Source: Sphaerisporangium melleum
GTDB taxonomy: Bacteria > Actinomycetota > Actinomycetes > Streptosporangiales > Streptosporangiaceae
Direction of reading: 5' to 3'
NCBI RefSeq assembly: GCF_014646695.1
Contig: NZ_BMNT01000030.1
Span: 47,961-111,960 of the forward strand
Length of the DNA: 64,000 nucleotides
Below, in pieces: positions 26,064 to 35,401 of the stretch (positions are counted from its first letter, which is position 1; each line of letters begins with the position of its first letter). The position numbers and the translations under genes are program-made. The notes beneath the pieces were generated by a model, which worked only from the letters and a program-made list of their open reading frames with translations, was not told the DNA's origin and made no database searches.

Positions 26064-26207
26064 CCGGCGGGTCACGGCCTCTACGGTGCGGGGATGCGGG
26101 GGTTTCCGGCGCTTTCTTCGCCCAGGGTGTCACGCATCAGGGTGCTGAGCGGTCTGAGCTGGTACACGGCCGGACCGACCCGGCCACCGTCACGCGAAGG
26201 ACGCTCC

Positions 26208-26642
26208 ATGAGCACCGATCACGGCCACCATCTGGAGAACCCCGACAAGAGCGGGCCGCCGCCGAAGATCGAGGTGATCGGCAGTGTGGCCGATGCGCCG
26301 CCCCCGCCGGAGGGGGCCGAGGCGATGACGATCCTGGTCACGCTGCCGCCGAAGAGTCCCGGCGCGCCGCCGCACCGGCACTCCGGGCCCGCGTACGGGT
26401 ACGTGATCAAGGGGGCGATCAACTTCGAGCTCGAAGGCGACCCCGTACGGGTCGTCCGGGCGGGGGAGACGTTCTGGGAGCCCGGCGGGGACGTGATCCA
26501 CTACCAGGACGGCAACCACCTCGCCGACGAGGAGTCGGCGTTCGTGGTGACGATGTTCTGCGCCCCCGGCCAGCCGATGCTCACCGTGGTCGAGCCGGAG
26601 GAACTGGAAGCCCGTCGCGACCGGCGCGCGCCGCGGTCATGA
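26208..26642 (+). CDS. Small cupin-domain protein
   Basis: A 144-residue single-domain cupin; I chose ATG 26208 (MSTDHGHHLENPDKSG) with AAGGA upstream rather than the longer frame. The cupin metal motif is visible: PPHRHSGPAYGYVIKGAINFE, then GETFWEPGGDVIHYQDGNHL. Many such proteins bind a metal and act as dioxygenases, isomerases or sensors, so the activity is uncertain. It overlaps the next cupin by ATGA, and the pair is probably one transcript. Confidence 0.85.
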   Translation: MSTDHGHHLENPDKSGPPPKIEVIGSVADAPPPPEGAEAMTILVTLPPKSPGAPPHRHSGPAYGYVIKGAINFELEGDPVRVVRAGETFWEPGGDVIHYQDGNHLADEESAFVVTMFCAPGQPMLTVVEPEELEARRDRRAPRS

Positions 26643-26965
26643 CCAAGGTCGCACTGACCGCGCTCGCCGGCGAACTGCTCACCCGCGTCCATGCGACCGG
26701 GAGCGGACGCGCCGCCAGCACCGTCCACGGCGGGCACGACCGTTCGCTGCGGCAGACCGTGATGGCGTTGCGGCAGGGCGAGCACATCCACGAGCACGAG
26801 CACCCAGGCGAGGTCACGCTGCACGTGCTGCACGGGCGGGTGCGGCTGATCGCCGGGCCCGAGTCCTGGGACGGGCTGCCCGGTGATCTGCTGGTCATGC
26901 CCGAACGCCGGCACCGCGTGGAGGCCGTACAGGACTGCGCGTTCCTGTTCACCACCGCGCGCTGA
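26639..26965 (+). CDS. Small cupin-domain protein, second of pair
   Basis: 108 residues from ATG 26639 within the ATGA overlap with the previous cupin. Cupin motif 1 is GEHIHEHEHPGEVTLHVLHG (three or more metal-binding His); motif 2 is GDLLVMPERRHRVEA. It is a minimal single-domain cupin with no other features. Possible roles are metal-dependent catalysis or small-molecule sensing. Confidence 0.84.
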   Translation: MTKVALTALAGELLTRVHATGSGRAASTVHGGHDRSLRQTVMALRQGEHIHEHEHPGEVTLHVLHGRVRLIAGPESWDGLPGDLLVMPERRHRVEAVQDCAFLFTTAR

Positions 26966-27158
26966 ACATCGAGGAAGGCGGGAACCGGTCGCGGTTCCCG
27001 CCTTCGGCGTTCCCGGAACGTCATCCTGTCTCAGGGCCTCGTGCCGGGACGAGCGCAGGCCGGCGAAGCCGTCGCCGCCCGAGTTCCCGCCGAGCTCTCG
27101 GATAGGATTCAACCGCCAAAGACCCTCTGTATCGGTAAATCCCAGCGAAGGTGACACC

Positions 27159-29972
27159 GTGCCTGAGATCGGGCGGCTGCGGGGGCGGCATCGCGAGCTC
27201 GCGGAGCTGGACGGATTGATGGGCCGGGCCCGCGCCGGGCACAGCGGCGCGCTGGTCGTCTCCGGCGAGGCCGGCGTCGGCAAGACCGTACTCCTGGACC
27301 AGATGGCGTCCCGCGCCGTGGCGGGCGTCCGGGTTGAGCGCATCGTCGCGTCGGAGTCCGAGATGGAGCTGGCCTACGCCGGCCTGCACCAGCTGTGCGG
27401 GCACATGATGGGCTCCGCCGGACGGCTGCCCGCCCCGCAACGCGAGGCGATCGAGGCCGCGTTCGGCCTGCGCCAGGGCTCGGCGCCCAGCCCGTTCCTC
27501 GTCGGGCTCGCCCTGCTCGGGCTGCTCACCGAGGCCGCGGGCGGCCGGGCGCTGCTCTGCCTCGTGGACGACGCGCAGTGGCTGGACGAGGCGTCGGCCC
27601 GCGCCGTCGCGTTCGCCGCCCGGCGGCTGGACGCCGAGGGGATCGCCCTCGTGCTCGCCATGCGCACGGTCGGCGAGGCGTTCGCCGGGCTCCCGCAGCT
27701 GGTCGTCGAAGGACTGGGCCACGACGACGCCCGCGAACTGCTGCGCCTCGCCGTCCCCGGCGGCCTCGACCGGCGGGTACGCGACCAGCTCATCGCGGAG
27801 GCGCGCGGCAACCCCCTCGCACTGCGGGAGCTGCCCCGGGCGCTGAGCCCGGCCGAGATCGCCGGCGGGTTCGCCCTCACCGGTTCGATGCCGCTGGAGA
27901 GCCGCATCGAGCAGAGCCTGATCGCGCAACTCGACCCGCTGCCCGGCTCGGCACGCCTGTTGCTGCTGCTGGCGGCGGCGGACCCGACCGGCGATCCCGG
28001 GCTGCTGTGGCGGGCGAGCGTGGCACTGGGCCTCGGCCCGGCGGACTTCGACGCCGCCACGCACGCCGACGCGCTCGTCATCGGCACCCGCGTCGGGTTC
28101 CGCCATCCGCTCGTGCGCTCGGCGGTGTACCGATCGGCCTCGCCCGAGGACCGGCGGCGGGTCCACGCCGCACTGGCCGACGTCACCAGCGCCGGCCAGG
28201 ACCCCGATCGCCGAGCCTGGCACCGGGCCAGCGCGACGCTGCTCCCGGACGAGGACGTCGCCGCCGACCTGGAGCGGTCCGCGGTACGCGCGCGCACCCG
28301 GGGTGGCGCGGCGGCCGCCGCCGCATTCCTGGAGCGGGCGGCCGAGCTGACCCCCGAGCCGGTCCGCCGCGGGCAACGGCTGATCGCCGCCGCCGAGGCC
28401 AAGCACGACGCCGGCGCCCCCGCGGCGGCCCTGCGGTTGCTCGACACCGCACGCGACCTGCCGCTCACCGCGTTACAGGAGGCGCTCATCGCCCGGCTGC
28501 GCGCCCGCGCCGGGTACGCGCTGCGGCGCGACGGCAGCGGGGCGCAGCTGCTCCTCGCCGCGGCGCAGGGCCTGGAAGGGCTCGACCCGGTGCTCGCCCG
28601 CGACACCTACATCGAGGCGCTCGCCGCCGCCATCTACGGCGGCCGGCTCGGCGACCCCGAACAGGTGGCCACCGTGGCGAACGCCATCCTCGCCGCGACC
28701 GACGCCGCCGAGGAGTCCGACCGCGCCAGGGACCTGATCCTGCGCGGCCAGGCACTGCTCGCCGCCAAAGGACAACAGGCCGCGATCGCGACCCTGCGCC
28801 GCGCGCAGCGGGCCTTCCTCGACCAGGTCCCGGACGCGCTGGAACTGCACTGGATGTGGTTCGCCTCCCGCGCCGCCCAGGACCTGTGGGACGTCCGGGC
28901 ACTGCGTGCGCTCGCCGACCGGCAGGTCGAACTCGCCCGCGCCGAAGGCGTGGTCACGGTACTGCCGATCGCCCTGAGCCTGCTCATGCTGGCCCAGACG
29001 GTCGACGGTGACCTGGACGCGGCCGAGGCGTCCTGCGACGAGATCGACGCCATCAAGGACGTCACCGGCCACCCGCTCCCACAGTACGGGCGGCTCTTCC
29101 TGGCGGCCTACCGCGGGCAGGCCGCCGAGGCGGAGCGCTGGGCGGAGCAGATCCGCGCCGACGCGTACGCGCGCGGCGAGGGCTACGGGCTGAGCGCGGT
29201 CAACTTCGCCGAAGCCATCCTGTACAACGGGCTGGGGCGCTTCGCCGAGGCGATGGCCGCCAGCCGGCGCGAGCTGCCGTACACGCACGAGCTGAGCCAC
29301 GCGATGCGTACGCTGCTCGAACTCGTGGAGGCGGCCGTGCGGACCGGCGAGCGAGAGCTCGCCGAGGAGGCGTTCGAGCGACTGGCGAGCGTCACCCGGC
29401 CGGCCGGGACCGGCTACGCGTCCGGCGTGCTGGCGATGGCCGAGGCACAGCTGCGCGAAGCCGGCGAGGCCGAGGCCCTGTACAAGGAGGCGATCGGGCA
29501 CTTCGAGCTGGAGCGCATCCCGATCATGGTGGGGCGCTGCAGCCTGCTGTACGGGGAGGAGCTGACCCGCCGGCACCGGCACGCCGAAGCGCGCGAACGG
29601 CTCCGCACCGCGTACGAACTGCTGTCGGGGTGCGGGCTGACCGCGTTCGCCGAGCGCGCCGCACGCGGGCTGAGCGCCAGCGGCGAGACCCTGCGCGTGC
29701 CCGCGCACGGATCGGCGGCGCACCTCACCGGCCAGGAGCTCAACGTGGCCCGCCTCGCCCGCGAAGGGCTCACCAACCGGGACATCGGCGCGAGGCTGTT
29801 CATCAGCGCGCGCACCGCCGAGTACCACCTGCGCAAGGTGTTCATGAAGCTCGGCATCAGAGGCCGCGCCGAACTGAGGTCCGCGCTCGCCGAACTCGAT
29901 CCGCCCCCGCCGCTCCGCCCCGCGAGGCCGACAGGCCCGGGCCCCGCACCCGGACCCCGGCCATCCCTCTGA
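27159..29972 (+). CDS. LuxR-family ATP-binding regulator (LAL type)
   Basis: A 937-residue regulator from GTG 27159 (MPEIGRLRGRHRELAEL) with GAAGG upstream. The N-terminal AAA ATPase has Walker A SGEAGVGKTVL (about residues 35-45) and Walker B LLCLVDDAQWLDE. The middle is helical TPR-like repeats, and the C-terminal LuxR helix-turn-helix reads LTGQELNVARLAREGLTNRD followed by IGARLFISARTAEYHLRKVFMKLGI. Large ATP-binding regulators of the LuxR family (LAL) control secondary metabolism or sugar genes. It lies about 1.1 kb after the lanthipeptide operon on the same strand and could regulate it, but nothing in the sequence proves that. Confidence 0.92.
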   Translation: MPEIGRLRGRHRELAELDGLMGRARAGHSGALVVSGEAGVGKTVLLDQMASRAVAGVRVERIVASESEMELAYAGLHQLCGHMMGSAGRLPAPQREAIEAAFGLRQGSAPSPFLVGLALLGLLTEAAGGRALLCLVDDAQWLDEASARAVAFAARRLDAEGIALVLAMRTVGEAFAGLPQLVVEGLGHDDARELLRLAVPGGLDRRVRDQLIAEARGNPLALRELPRALSPAEIAGGFALTGSMPLESRIEQSLIAQLDPLPGSARLLLLLAAADPTGDPGLLWRASVALGLGPADFDAATHADALVIGTRVGFRHPLVRSAVYRSASPEDRRRVHAALADVTSAGQDPDRRAWHRASATLLPDEDVAADLERSAVRARTRGGAAAAAAFLERAAELTPEPVRRGQRLIAAAEAKHDAGAPAAALRLLDTARDLPLTALQEALIARLRARAGYALRRDGSGAQLLLAAAQGLEGLDPVLARDTYIEALAAAIYGGRLGDPEQVATVANAILAATDAAEESDRARDLILRGQALLAAKGQQAAIATLRRAQRAFLDQVPDALELHWMWFASRAAQDLWDVRALRALADRQVELARAEGVVTVLPIALSLLMLAQTVDGDLDAAEASCDEIDAIKDVTGHPLPQYGRLFLAAYRGQAAEAERWAEQIRADAYARGEGYGLSAVNFAEAILYNGLGRFAEAMAASRRELPYTHELSHAMRTLLELVEAAVRTGERELAEEAFERLASVTRPAGTGYASGVLAMAEAQLREAGEAEALYKEAIGHFELERIPIMVGRCSLLYGEELTRRHRHAEARERLRTAYELLSGCGLTAFAERAARGLSASGETLRVPAHGSAAHLTGQELNVARLAREGLTNRDIGARLFISARTAEYHLRKVFMKLGIRGRAELRSALAELDPPPPLRPARPTGPGPAPGPRPSL

Positions 29973-30018
29973 GATTCGCACGAGCTCCGGCCCGCCCAGG
30001 ATCGCGGGGCGCGGAATC

Positions 30019-30738
30019 TCACACCTGCACGTGGCCGACGGCGTCGCGGATGACGGCGGTCACGGCGTCGGGCCGCGAGGCGGCGACCGCGTGCGAGGCG
30101 CCGGGGACCTCGAAGGTGCCGCGGGAGCCGGCGCGTTCGGCCATGAACCGCAGCGCCGCGGCCGGGATGTTGAGGTCGCGTTCGCCGTACACGAACCAGG
30201 ACGGGGTGGTCCGCCAGGCCGGCTCGTCCACCGTCAGGACGCCGGTCAGCGCCCGCTCGGTCACCGGCCGCTGCGTCGCCGCCATCAGCGCGGCCTCGCC
30301 GGCGTCCAGGTCGGCGCAGAACTGCTGGTGGAACCGGTCGGTGGCGATGCGGAACTCGTTGCCGCCGGAGGCGAGCGGGTAGGGCTCCAGCGCCGCGCCC
30401 AGTGTGCTGCCCTCGAACTTGCCGGCCAGCAGGGACGCGCCCTCGCCGGATTCCGGGGCGAACCCGGCGACGTACACCAGGGCGCGTACGGCCGCATTGC
30501 CGGCCGCGGCCTGGCTGATCACCATGCCGCCGTAGGAGTGGCCGACCAGCACGACAGGGCGGTTCAGGCCGGCGATCACGTCCCGCACGTACGCGGCGTC
30601 GCCCTCGACATCGCGTAGCGGGTTGGCCGCGGCGACGACGGTGCCGCCGTCGCCGCTCAGGCGCTGGATGACGCGGTTCCAACTGGCCGATTCGGCGAAG
30701 GCGCCGTGGACCAGGACGATGGCGGGCTGCTCGCTCAT
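30019..30738 (-). CDS. Alpha/beta-hydrolase
   Basis: 239 residues from ATG 30738 (MSEQPAIVLVHGAFAES) behind AAGG; the upstream in-frame ATG at 30810 adds an Arg-rich tail that does not belong to the fold. The oxyanion region is VLVHGAFAESASW, the nucleophile elbow VGHSYGGM (Ser), the acid is in the GERDLNIP region, and the His is in GASHAVAAS. It is typical of small esterase/haloperoxidase-like hydrolases of actinomycetes. It is convergent with the LuxR gene, and a decayed reductase fragment lies upstream. Confidence 0.9.
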   Translation of the reverse strand: MSEQPAIVLVHGAFAESASWNRVIQRLSGDGGTVVAAANPLRDVEGDAAYVRDVIAGLNRPVVLVGHSYGGMVISQAAAGNAAVRALVYVAGFAPESGEGASLLAGKFEGSTLGAALEPYPLASGGNEFRIATDRFHQQFCADLDAGEAALMAATQRPVTERALTGVLTVDEPAWRTTPSWFVYGERDLNIPAAALRFMAERAGSRGTFEVPGASHAVAASRPDAVTAVIRDAVGHVQV

Positions 30739-30825
30739 GAGTGAGCCTTTCCGGTGTTCAGAGGTAGGTTCCGGACGTCGATGCCGTGCGCGGCGACGCG
30801 CCTGCCGCACGATCGACTCACCTAC

Positions 30826-31015
30826 TCAGACCAGCCGGCCCCCCGCATCCGTGACAGGGATCAGCAAGGCACCCCCCAGAACCCGCGACTCGGTTTTGGC
30901 GAGGAGCGCGTCGCCATGGGCGGCGGCGTACATTCCGGCGCTGTCGTCGGTGACGACGGTGCGGCGGTCGCCGCGGGCGGCCAGAGCGATCCGGCCCGGC
31001 TCGTCGGAAGACCTC
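30826..31015 (-). pseudogene. 3' fragment of an NmrA/SDR-like reductase
   Basis: The minus-strand frame reads GRIALAARGDRRTVVTDDSA then GMYAAAHGDALLAK, near-identical to the C-terminal part of the intact reductase at 33136-33870. A hand alignment of 30896-31006 with 33188-33298 gives 10 mismatches in 111 bases. The 5' two-thirds is missing, and the extreme C-terminus has a different reading (ESRVLGGALL). It is a decayed partial duplicate. Confidence 0.85.
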
Positions 31016-31251
31016 AGGGCCGGCTGTCACAGATCCGGGGGACCGTCCGATCACCGTCGAACCCGGTGGAACCCCCCCGCGCGAGGCGAGTCCCGCTCCG
31101 GCCCCCGTACCTCCACCAGGGCCCCAGTAGGCCCGCGGCACCGGCGCCAGGGTATGGACCAGGGTGTCCCCGGGACGCGATAGAGGGCCCCGGCAGGCGA
31201 GCGTGATCGCAGTGGCATCACTCGGATGCCGGTGCGAACGGAGCCGAGATC

Positions 31252-31917
31252 GTGACCATCGACCTGCTGGAATCCCTTGCCGACCCCGCAGAGCAGCCGG
31301 GGGACCGGTCGGCCGGACGGGGCGACGGCGCCGCGGCGGCGTTCGTCAGCGCCGCGCCCCGCCTCTTCGCGATCGGCATGCGCGTCCTGCGGGACGTCGG
31401 CGAGGCCGAAGACGTCGTACAGGAGACCTGGCTGCGTTGGGCCGGCACCGACCGCTCGGTCGTCAACAGCCCACCCGCGTTCCTCGCGCTGACCACCACC
31501 AGGCTCGCCCTCAACGTCGCCCAGTCCGCCCGCAAACGCCGCGAGACCTCCGCCGGTCCCGTCCTGCCCGAGACGCCGGACCGCGCCATCGGCCCCGAGA
31601 CGGCCGCCGAACGTCACGACGCGGTCGAGTCCGCGATCCGGCTGCTGCTGGAACGGCTGACCCCCGCCGAACGGGCGGTGTACGTGCTGCGGATGGCCTT
31701 CGACTACCCCTACCGCCGGATCGCCGAGGTCTTGCACGTCGGCGAGGACCACGCGCGGCAACTCCTGCGCCGCGCCCGCCACCACCTGGCCACCGACCGG
31801 CCCCATCCCGTGAACACCACCGCGCACCGGCGCCTCGTACGCACGTTCCTCGCCGCCGCCCGCACCGGCGACCTCGCCCCCCTCGAATCCCTCCTCGCCA
31901 CCGACCTCGCCCGCTGA
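31252..31917 (+). CDS. ECF sigma factor (SigJ/ECF41-like, truncated C-terminus)
   Basis: 221 residues from GTG 31252 with GGAG upstream. Sigma region 2 (RVLRDVGEAEDVVQETWLRW) and region 4 (LTPAERAVYVLRMAF, YRRIAEVLHVGEDHARQLLR) are intact. SigJ/ECF41-type factors normally carry a C-terminal SnoaL-like regulatory domain; here only its first helix remains (HRRLVRTFLAAARTGDLAPL), ending at LLATDLAR. The cut coincides with the start of another gene fragment at 31976, so deletion or rearrangement is likely. Loss of that domain could alter activity, since it regulates sigma function in this group. ECF41 genes usually adjoin an oxidoreductase; the decayed reductase fragment at 30826 is probably that partner. 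Confidence 0.86.
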   Translation: MTIDLLESLADPAEQPGDRSAGRGDGAAAAFVSAAPRLFAIGMRVLRDVGEAEDVVQETWLRWAGTDRSVVNSPPAFLALTTTRLALNVAQSARKRRETSAGPVLPETPDRAIGPETAAERHDAVESAIRLLLERLTPAERAVYVLRMAFDYPYRRIAEVLHVGEDHARQLLRRARHHLATDRPHPVNTTAHRRLVRTFLAAARTGDLAPLESLLATDLAR

Positions 31918-31975
31918 TGCCGGTAGCCACCTACCACCGCCACCGCCACCGGCCCGTCGTCCGGCCGCTCCGTCC

Positions 31976-32130
31976 TCAGTGCCGAGCCTCGGGCGGCCTG
32001 GGCCCCGCGTCCTCGGGCACGGCGGCGGTCGCGCCGCAGTAAGCACGGATCAGCGCGATCACGGTGTCCGCGGTGTGATCGAGGCGGCTACGGCCGTAAC
32101 GCGGATCCACCGCACCACGAACCGGTCTTC
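31976..32130 (-). pseudogene. 3' fragment of lipase-like gene (paralogue of 33867-34913)
   Basis: The minus-strand frame reads DPRYGRSRLDHTADTVIALI then RAYCGA, matching the C-terminal region of the intact lipase-like protein (DGRSHLGHTADTVIALV, RTYCGA). Only the 3' end remains; the 5' part is replaced by the flank of the DUF1963 gene. Together with the reductase fragment at 30826 it repeats the gene order of the intact block 33136-34913. Confidence 0.82.
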
Positions 32131-32219
32131 CACCTCGGTTCGCAGACCGCCATCGACTGAGTGGACGTCGCCCGTAGCCTGCTGGAGAGGCCCTACCGGC
32201 GGCCGGCGGGCAGTGGCCG

Positions 32220-33023
32220 TCAGTGCCCTTGGACATCGGGAAGGACCTGGCTGAAGTCGCGGGCGGCAAGTCGATCCCGGCGAATGCCGATCAGGATGCC
32301 TCCGTCTCCGAAGATCATCCCGTTGTCCTCGTCGAGTTGGAGAAGGTTGACCCACTGTGAGGCCTCCGTCGCGAAGCCGGGATCCTCCGGAGCCGGCCCG
32401 GCCGCGTACGCGGCCGTGGCTTCGATCGGTGTGTGCAGAGCGTCGGAGTAACCGCCGACCTGGTGCGCACGGCCACCCTCCGCGTCTTCGAAATCGGAGA
32501 GCAGGTCGCCGAACACCTCCCACGGTTCCTCTCCCACGAGGCGATCCCAGAAATCGTCGCCCAGTTTCACCAGGACGTCATGGCCACGCGTCGGCCAGGT
32601 GGCCACGGTCTCGGCGGCGAGCCGGGTCTCGGGGTAAAGCCGCGTCTCCTCGCCGACGGGCACCTCCCGCTCGGGTACACGTCTGGTGCCGGTAGGCAGC
32701 AGGATCACCCGCGCGGCCGTGCTGTCCCAGGCGGCGAAGAACAACAGTGCCCCCTCGGGGGGCAGGTCGATGTCCGACTCGTACGCCGCGAGCGCCGCGC
32801 AGTCCAATTCGGCGAGAAACTCCATCGGGGAATTGCCGGTGCGCGGCCACGGCATCCCCTCGGGCAGCCGGGGCAGCCCGCCCAGCCGGCCGACAATGGT
32901 TTGGCCCACCTCGGCGGTTGACAGCCGGATGGCCGGACGCGCCAGGGCGATGAACGGCTCGGCGAGCTCCTCGGGTAACAGCTCTCGGACATACTCCGCG
33001 AAATCCAGCATCCAATCATGCAT
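32220..33023 (-). CDS. YwqG/DUF1963-family protein
   Basis: 267 residues from ATG 33023 (MHDWMLDFAEYVREL); longer in-frame starts exist at 33032 and 33080. Features of the DUF1963/YwqG family: an N-terminal helix, GRLGGLPRLPEGMPWP, PMEFLAELDCAAL, GALLFFAAWDS, and the C-terminal VNLLQLDEDNGMIFGDGGIL. The fold is described but the biochemical function is not known. It is flanked by the lipase fragment downstream and the NmrA-like gene upstream, with no overlap, so it is probably transcribed on its own. Confidence 0.85.
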   Translation of the reverse strand: MHDWMLDFAEYVRELLPEELAEPFIALARPAIRLSTAEVGQTIVGRLGGLPRLPEGMPWPRTGNSPMEFLAELDCAALAAYESDIDLPPEGALLFFAAWDSTAARVILLPTGTRRVPEREVPVGEETRLYPETRLAAETVATWPTRGHDVLVKLGDDFWDRLVGEEPWEVFGDLLSDFEDAEGGRAHQVGGYSDALHTPIEATAAYAAGPAPEDPGFATEASQWVNLLQLDEDNGMIFGDGGILIGIRRDRLAARDFSQVLPDVQGH

Positions 33024-33135
33024 GCCGCCCATCCTGGCGGGTCTGATCTCTATCGGAAACGGTGCGCGAGTAGCGCGCATGCGAACGCCGTCAGGCCAGT
33101 GGCGGCCATGCCCGAGATGCCGGGGTGCGGCAGGG

Positions 33136-33870
33136 TCAGCGTGCGAGCCACTCCCGGTAGGTGGTGGTGGCGATCACCGCGCCGTCCTTGGCGAGGAGGG
33201 TGTCGCCCTGGGCGGCGGCGTACATGCCGGCGCTGTCGTCGGTGACGACGGTGCGGCGGTCGCCGCGGGCGGCGAGGATGATCCGGCCCAGCTCATCGAG
33301 CGGGATGACCTCCGGGCCGGCGATGTCCCGGGTGCCGTACAGCGGGGCGCCCACGCTGACGTCGGCCACGACCCGGGCGACGTCGTCCGCGGCGATGGGC
33401 TGCATGAGCGTGCCGGGCAGGCGGACGGTGTGCTCGTCGGCGTTCCAGGACATCACCGTGTCGATGAACTCGAAGAACTGCGTGGCACGCACGATCGAGT
33501 ACGGCACCGGGCCGGCCTTCAGGATGTCTTCTTCCAGCACCTTCGCCCGGTAGTAGACCAGATCGGGCACCAGGTCGACGCCCACGATGGACAGGATGAC
33601 CACATGCCCGACACCGGCCGTCCCGGTGGCCTCCAGCAGGTTTTCCATGGTCGCCTGGAAGAAGGCCGGCGAGTCGTCGCCGAAGGTCTCCGGCTTGGTC
33701 AGATTGACCACGACCTCGGCGCCGGCCAGCGCCTCCGCCAGGCCCTTCCCGCTGAGCAGGTCCATCCCCGTGGACCTCGCATGCGGCACCGCCTCGTGCC
33801 CCTCCGCGTTCAGGATGTCCACCACCCGGGCCCCGATGAGACCGGTCCCACCCATAACAGCGATCTTCAT
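33136..33870 (-). CDS. NmrA-like NAD(P)-binding reductase (SDR)
   Basis: 244 residues from ATG 33870, in the ATGA overlap with the lipase-like gene. The N-terminal MKIAVMGGTGLIGARVV is the Gly-rich NAD(P)-binding motif (GxxGxxG) of atypical SDR/NmrA proteins. YSIVRATQFFEFI is the usual substrate-side segment. It lacks a canonical YxxxK pair, so it may bind the cofactor as a sensor or reduce small quinone-like substrates. It is the last gene of the five-gene operon that begins with patatin, and the intact paralogue of the fragment at 30826. Confidence 0.9.
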   Translation of the reverse strand: MKIAVMGGTGLIGARVVDILNAEGHEAVPHARSTGMDLLSGKGLAEALAGAEVVVNLTKPETFGDDSPAFFQATMENLLEATGTAGVGHVVILSIVGVDLVPDLVYYRAKVLEEDILKAGPVPYSIVRATQFFEFIDTVMSWNADEHTVRLPGTLMQPIAADDVARVVADVSVGAPLYGTRDIAGPEVIPLDELGRIILAARGDRRTVVTDDSAGMYAAAQGDTLLAKDGAVIATTTYREWLAR

Positions 33871-34913
33871 TTCCCCCGGCCTTCCTCTGGTTCTCGGACT
33901 CCTCGTACCCACCTGCCCACGCCGGCCCGCGTACGCACTCGGTCGCGAAGTGGTCGTGATGCCCGCCGGCCCTGCGCGGGGGGCCTGGGTGCCCCGTCCT
34001 CCAGCGCGCCGCAGTAGGTACGGACGAGGGCGATCACGGTGTCCGCGGTGTGACCGAGGTGGCTGCGGCCGTCGGGCAGCCACGCGTCCGGACTGATGTA
34101 GCTGCGCCGCCCGAGGTGGGTGGCCGGGTCGAGCCGGTGCACGGTGATCTTCCCGGCCCGCTCGGCCTGGTTCCACGGACTGCGGCGCAGCAGCCGCCAG
34201 CGCTGCGGGAAGATCCAGACACTGGACCGCTCGATCCAGTCGCCGTCACTGGTGAGCCGATGCAGGTGGTGCGCGTGGCGGAGATCGTTGGCGCCGTTGT
34301 GGAACCCGCCGAGCGTGATCAGCAGAAGCGGGGCGCGCAGCCGGGCGTACAGCTCGCCGACCGCGCCGGTGGCGGCCTGGGCGCCGCCGCTGTAGCTGAG
34401 CAGCACCACGGGGATGCCGCTGCCGGGCCGGTAACCGGCCAGCCGCAACTGCCCGGCGATCTGGGCCCCCACGGCCCGGTTGTACAGCGGACGGTAGCGG
34501 TGGTCGGCGGCCACGAAGATCTGCATGACGTTGTGCAGGAACAGCGACAGTCCGGCGTGGCGGCGCAGCCACGCCCACAGCGGCCGGTCGGACAGCGGGT
34601 CGGCCAGTGGCGAGTACGGCTGCACCTGCCCCAGCACCCGCAGCTCCGGCGCCCCGGCGATCACCGCCTTGACGAGCTGCCCGCCGTCCCGGGTGTCGTG
34701 GAAGCGGCGTTTGCCGATGCCGTCCAGATAGACGAGGTACGCGGCCGGTGGCCGGTCGGGGTCCGCGCCCCGCGCGTACGGCATGCCGCGCGGGAGTTCG
34801 TTGGTGGGGGTCCGCCAGCCGGCCGTGTACGACATCACCTCGTGGCGGGCGAGCAGCGCCTCGGCCAGCAGCACCGGACCGAGCAGCAGGACCAGAAGCG
34901 GGAACTCGGTCAC
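33867..34913 (-). CDS. Membrane-associated lipase-like alpha/beta hydrolase
   Basis: 348 residues from GTG 34913, overlapping the upstream membrane-protein stop (GTGA). An N-terminal hydrophobic stretch (FPLLVLLLGPVLLAEALLA) suggests membrane attachment. The segment VVLLSYSGGAQA carries a serine in a nucleophile-elbow-like context (S-Y-S-G-G), and GRSHLGHTADTVIAL lies near the end. The protein resembles actinobacterial lipase-like hypothetical proteins, but the catalytic acid and His are not secure. It lies fourth in the operon, before the NmrA-like reductase. Confidence 0.72.
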   Translation of the reverse strand: MTEFPLLVLLLGPVLLAEALLARHEVMSYTAGWRTPTNELPRGMPYARGADPDRPPAAYLVYLDGIGKRRFHDTRDGGQLVKAVIAGAPELRVLGQVQPYSPLADPLSDRPLWAWLRRHAGLSLFLHNVMQIFVAADHRYRPLYNRAVGAQIAGQLRLAGYRPGSGIPVVLLSYSGGAQAATGAVGELYARLRAPLLLITLGGFHNGANDLRHAHHLHRLTSDGDWIERSSVWIFPQRWRLLRRSPWNQAERAGKITVHRLDPATHLGRRSYISPDAWLPDGRSHLGHTADTVIALVRTYCGALEDGAPRPPAQGRRASRPLRDRVRTRAGVGRWVRGVREPEEGRGK

Positions 34914-35398
34914 GTCAGCGCCTCCCGCGTACCGCCCTCTGTGGCGCTGAGCGTCACGACCAGGCGCCGGACCGCCTCGACCGCGGCGCCGAGCCCGACG
35001 CCGGCGACGGCCACGCAGCCCGCGGCGGCCCACCAGCCCAGCCCGGTGCCCGCGGCGAGCGGGGCGGCCAGGCCCGCCCCGACCCCCACGAAGAGCAGCA
35101 GGTGCAGCAGCGGCCCGAGCAGCGGGAACGCGAGGACGGCGGCGAGCAGCAGCGGCGCGACCAGGCCCGGCGTCCAGGCCAGCGCGGCGGCGTCCGCGGG
35201 CCGTACCAGTTCGGCGACGATCGACGCGGCCGGCGGCCACAGCGCGAACACGGTGCCTTCGAGCACGGCGCCGGCCAGCAGGAACAGGACGGTGGCGGGC
35301 CGCGACGTACCCGCCCGGCGCGACACCAGAGGCAGGACCCGCCCGGCGGCCTCCGACAGCCCGGCGAGTAGCAGGAGAAAAGTGACGGAAGGCGACAT
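34910..35398 (-). CDS. Small multi-pass membrane protein
   Basis: 162 residues with about four or five hydrophobic helices (VTFLLLLAGLSEAAG, ATVLFLLAGAVLEGTVFAL, GLVAPLLLAAVLAFPLLG, LLHLLLFVGVGAGLAAPLA). It starts 3 bases after the glycosyltransferase stop and overlaps the lipase-like gene by GTGA, so it belongs to the operon. I recognise no family. The longer ORF that spans this region in another frame is a shadow. Confidence 0.82.
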   Translation of the reverse strand: MSPSVTFLLLLAGLSEAAGRVLPLVSRRAGTSRPATVLFLLAGAVLEGTVFALWPPAASIVAELVRPADAAALAWTPGLVAPLLLAAVLAFPLLGPLLHLLLFVGVGAGLAAPLAAGTGLGWWAAAGCVAVAGVGLGAAVEAVRRLVVTLSATEGGTREALT

Positions 35399-35401
35399 CG
35401 G

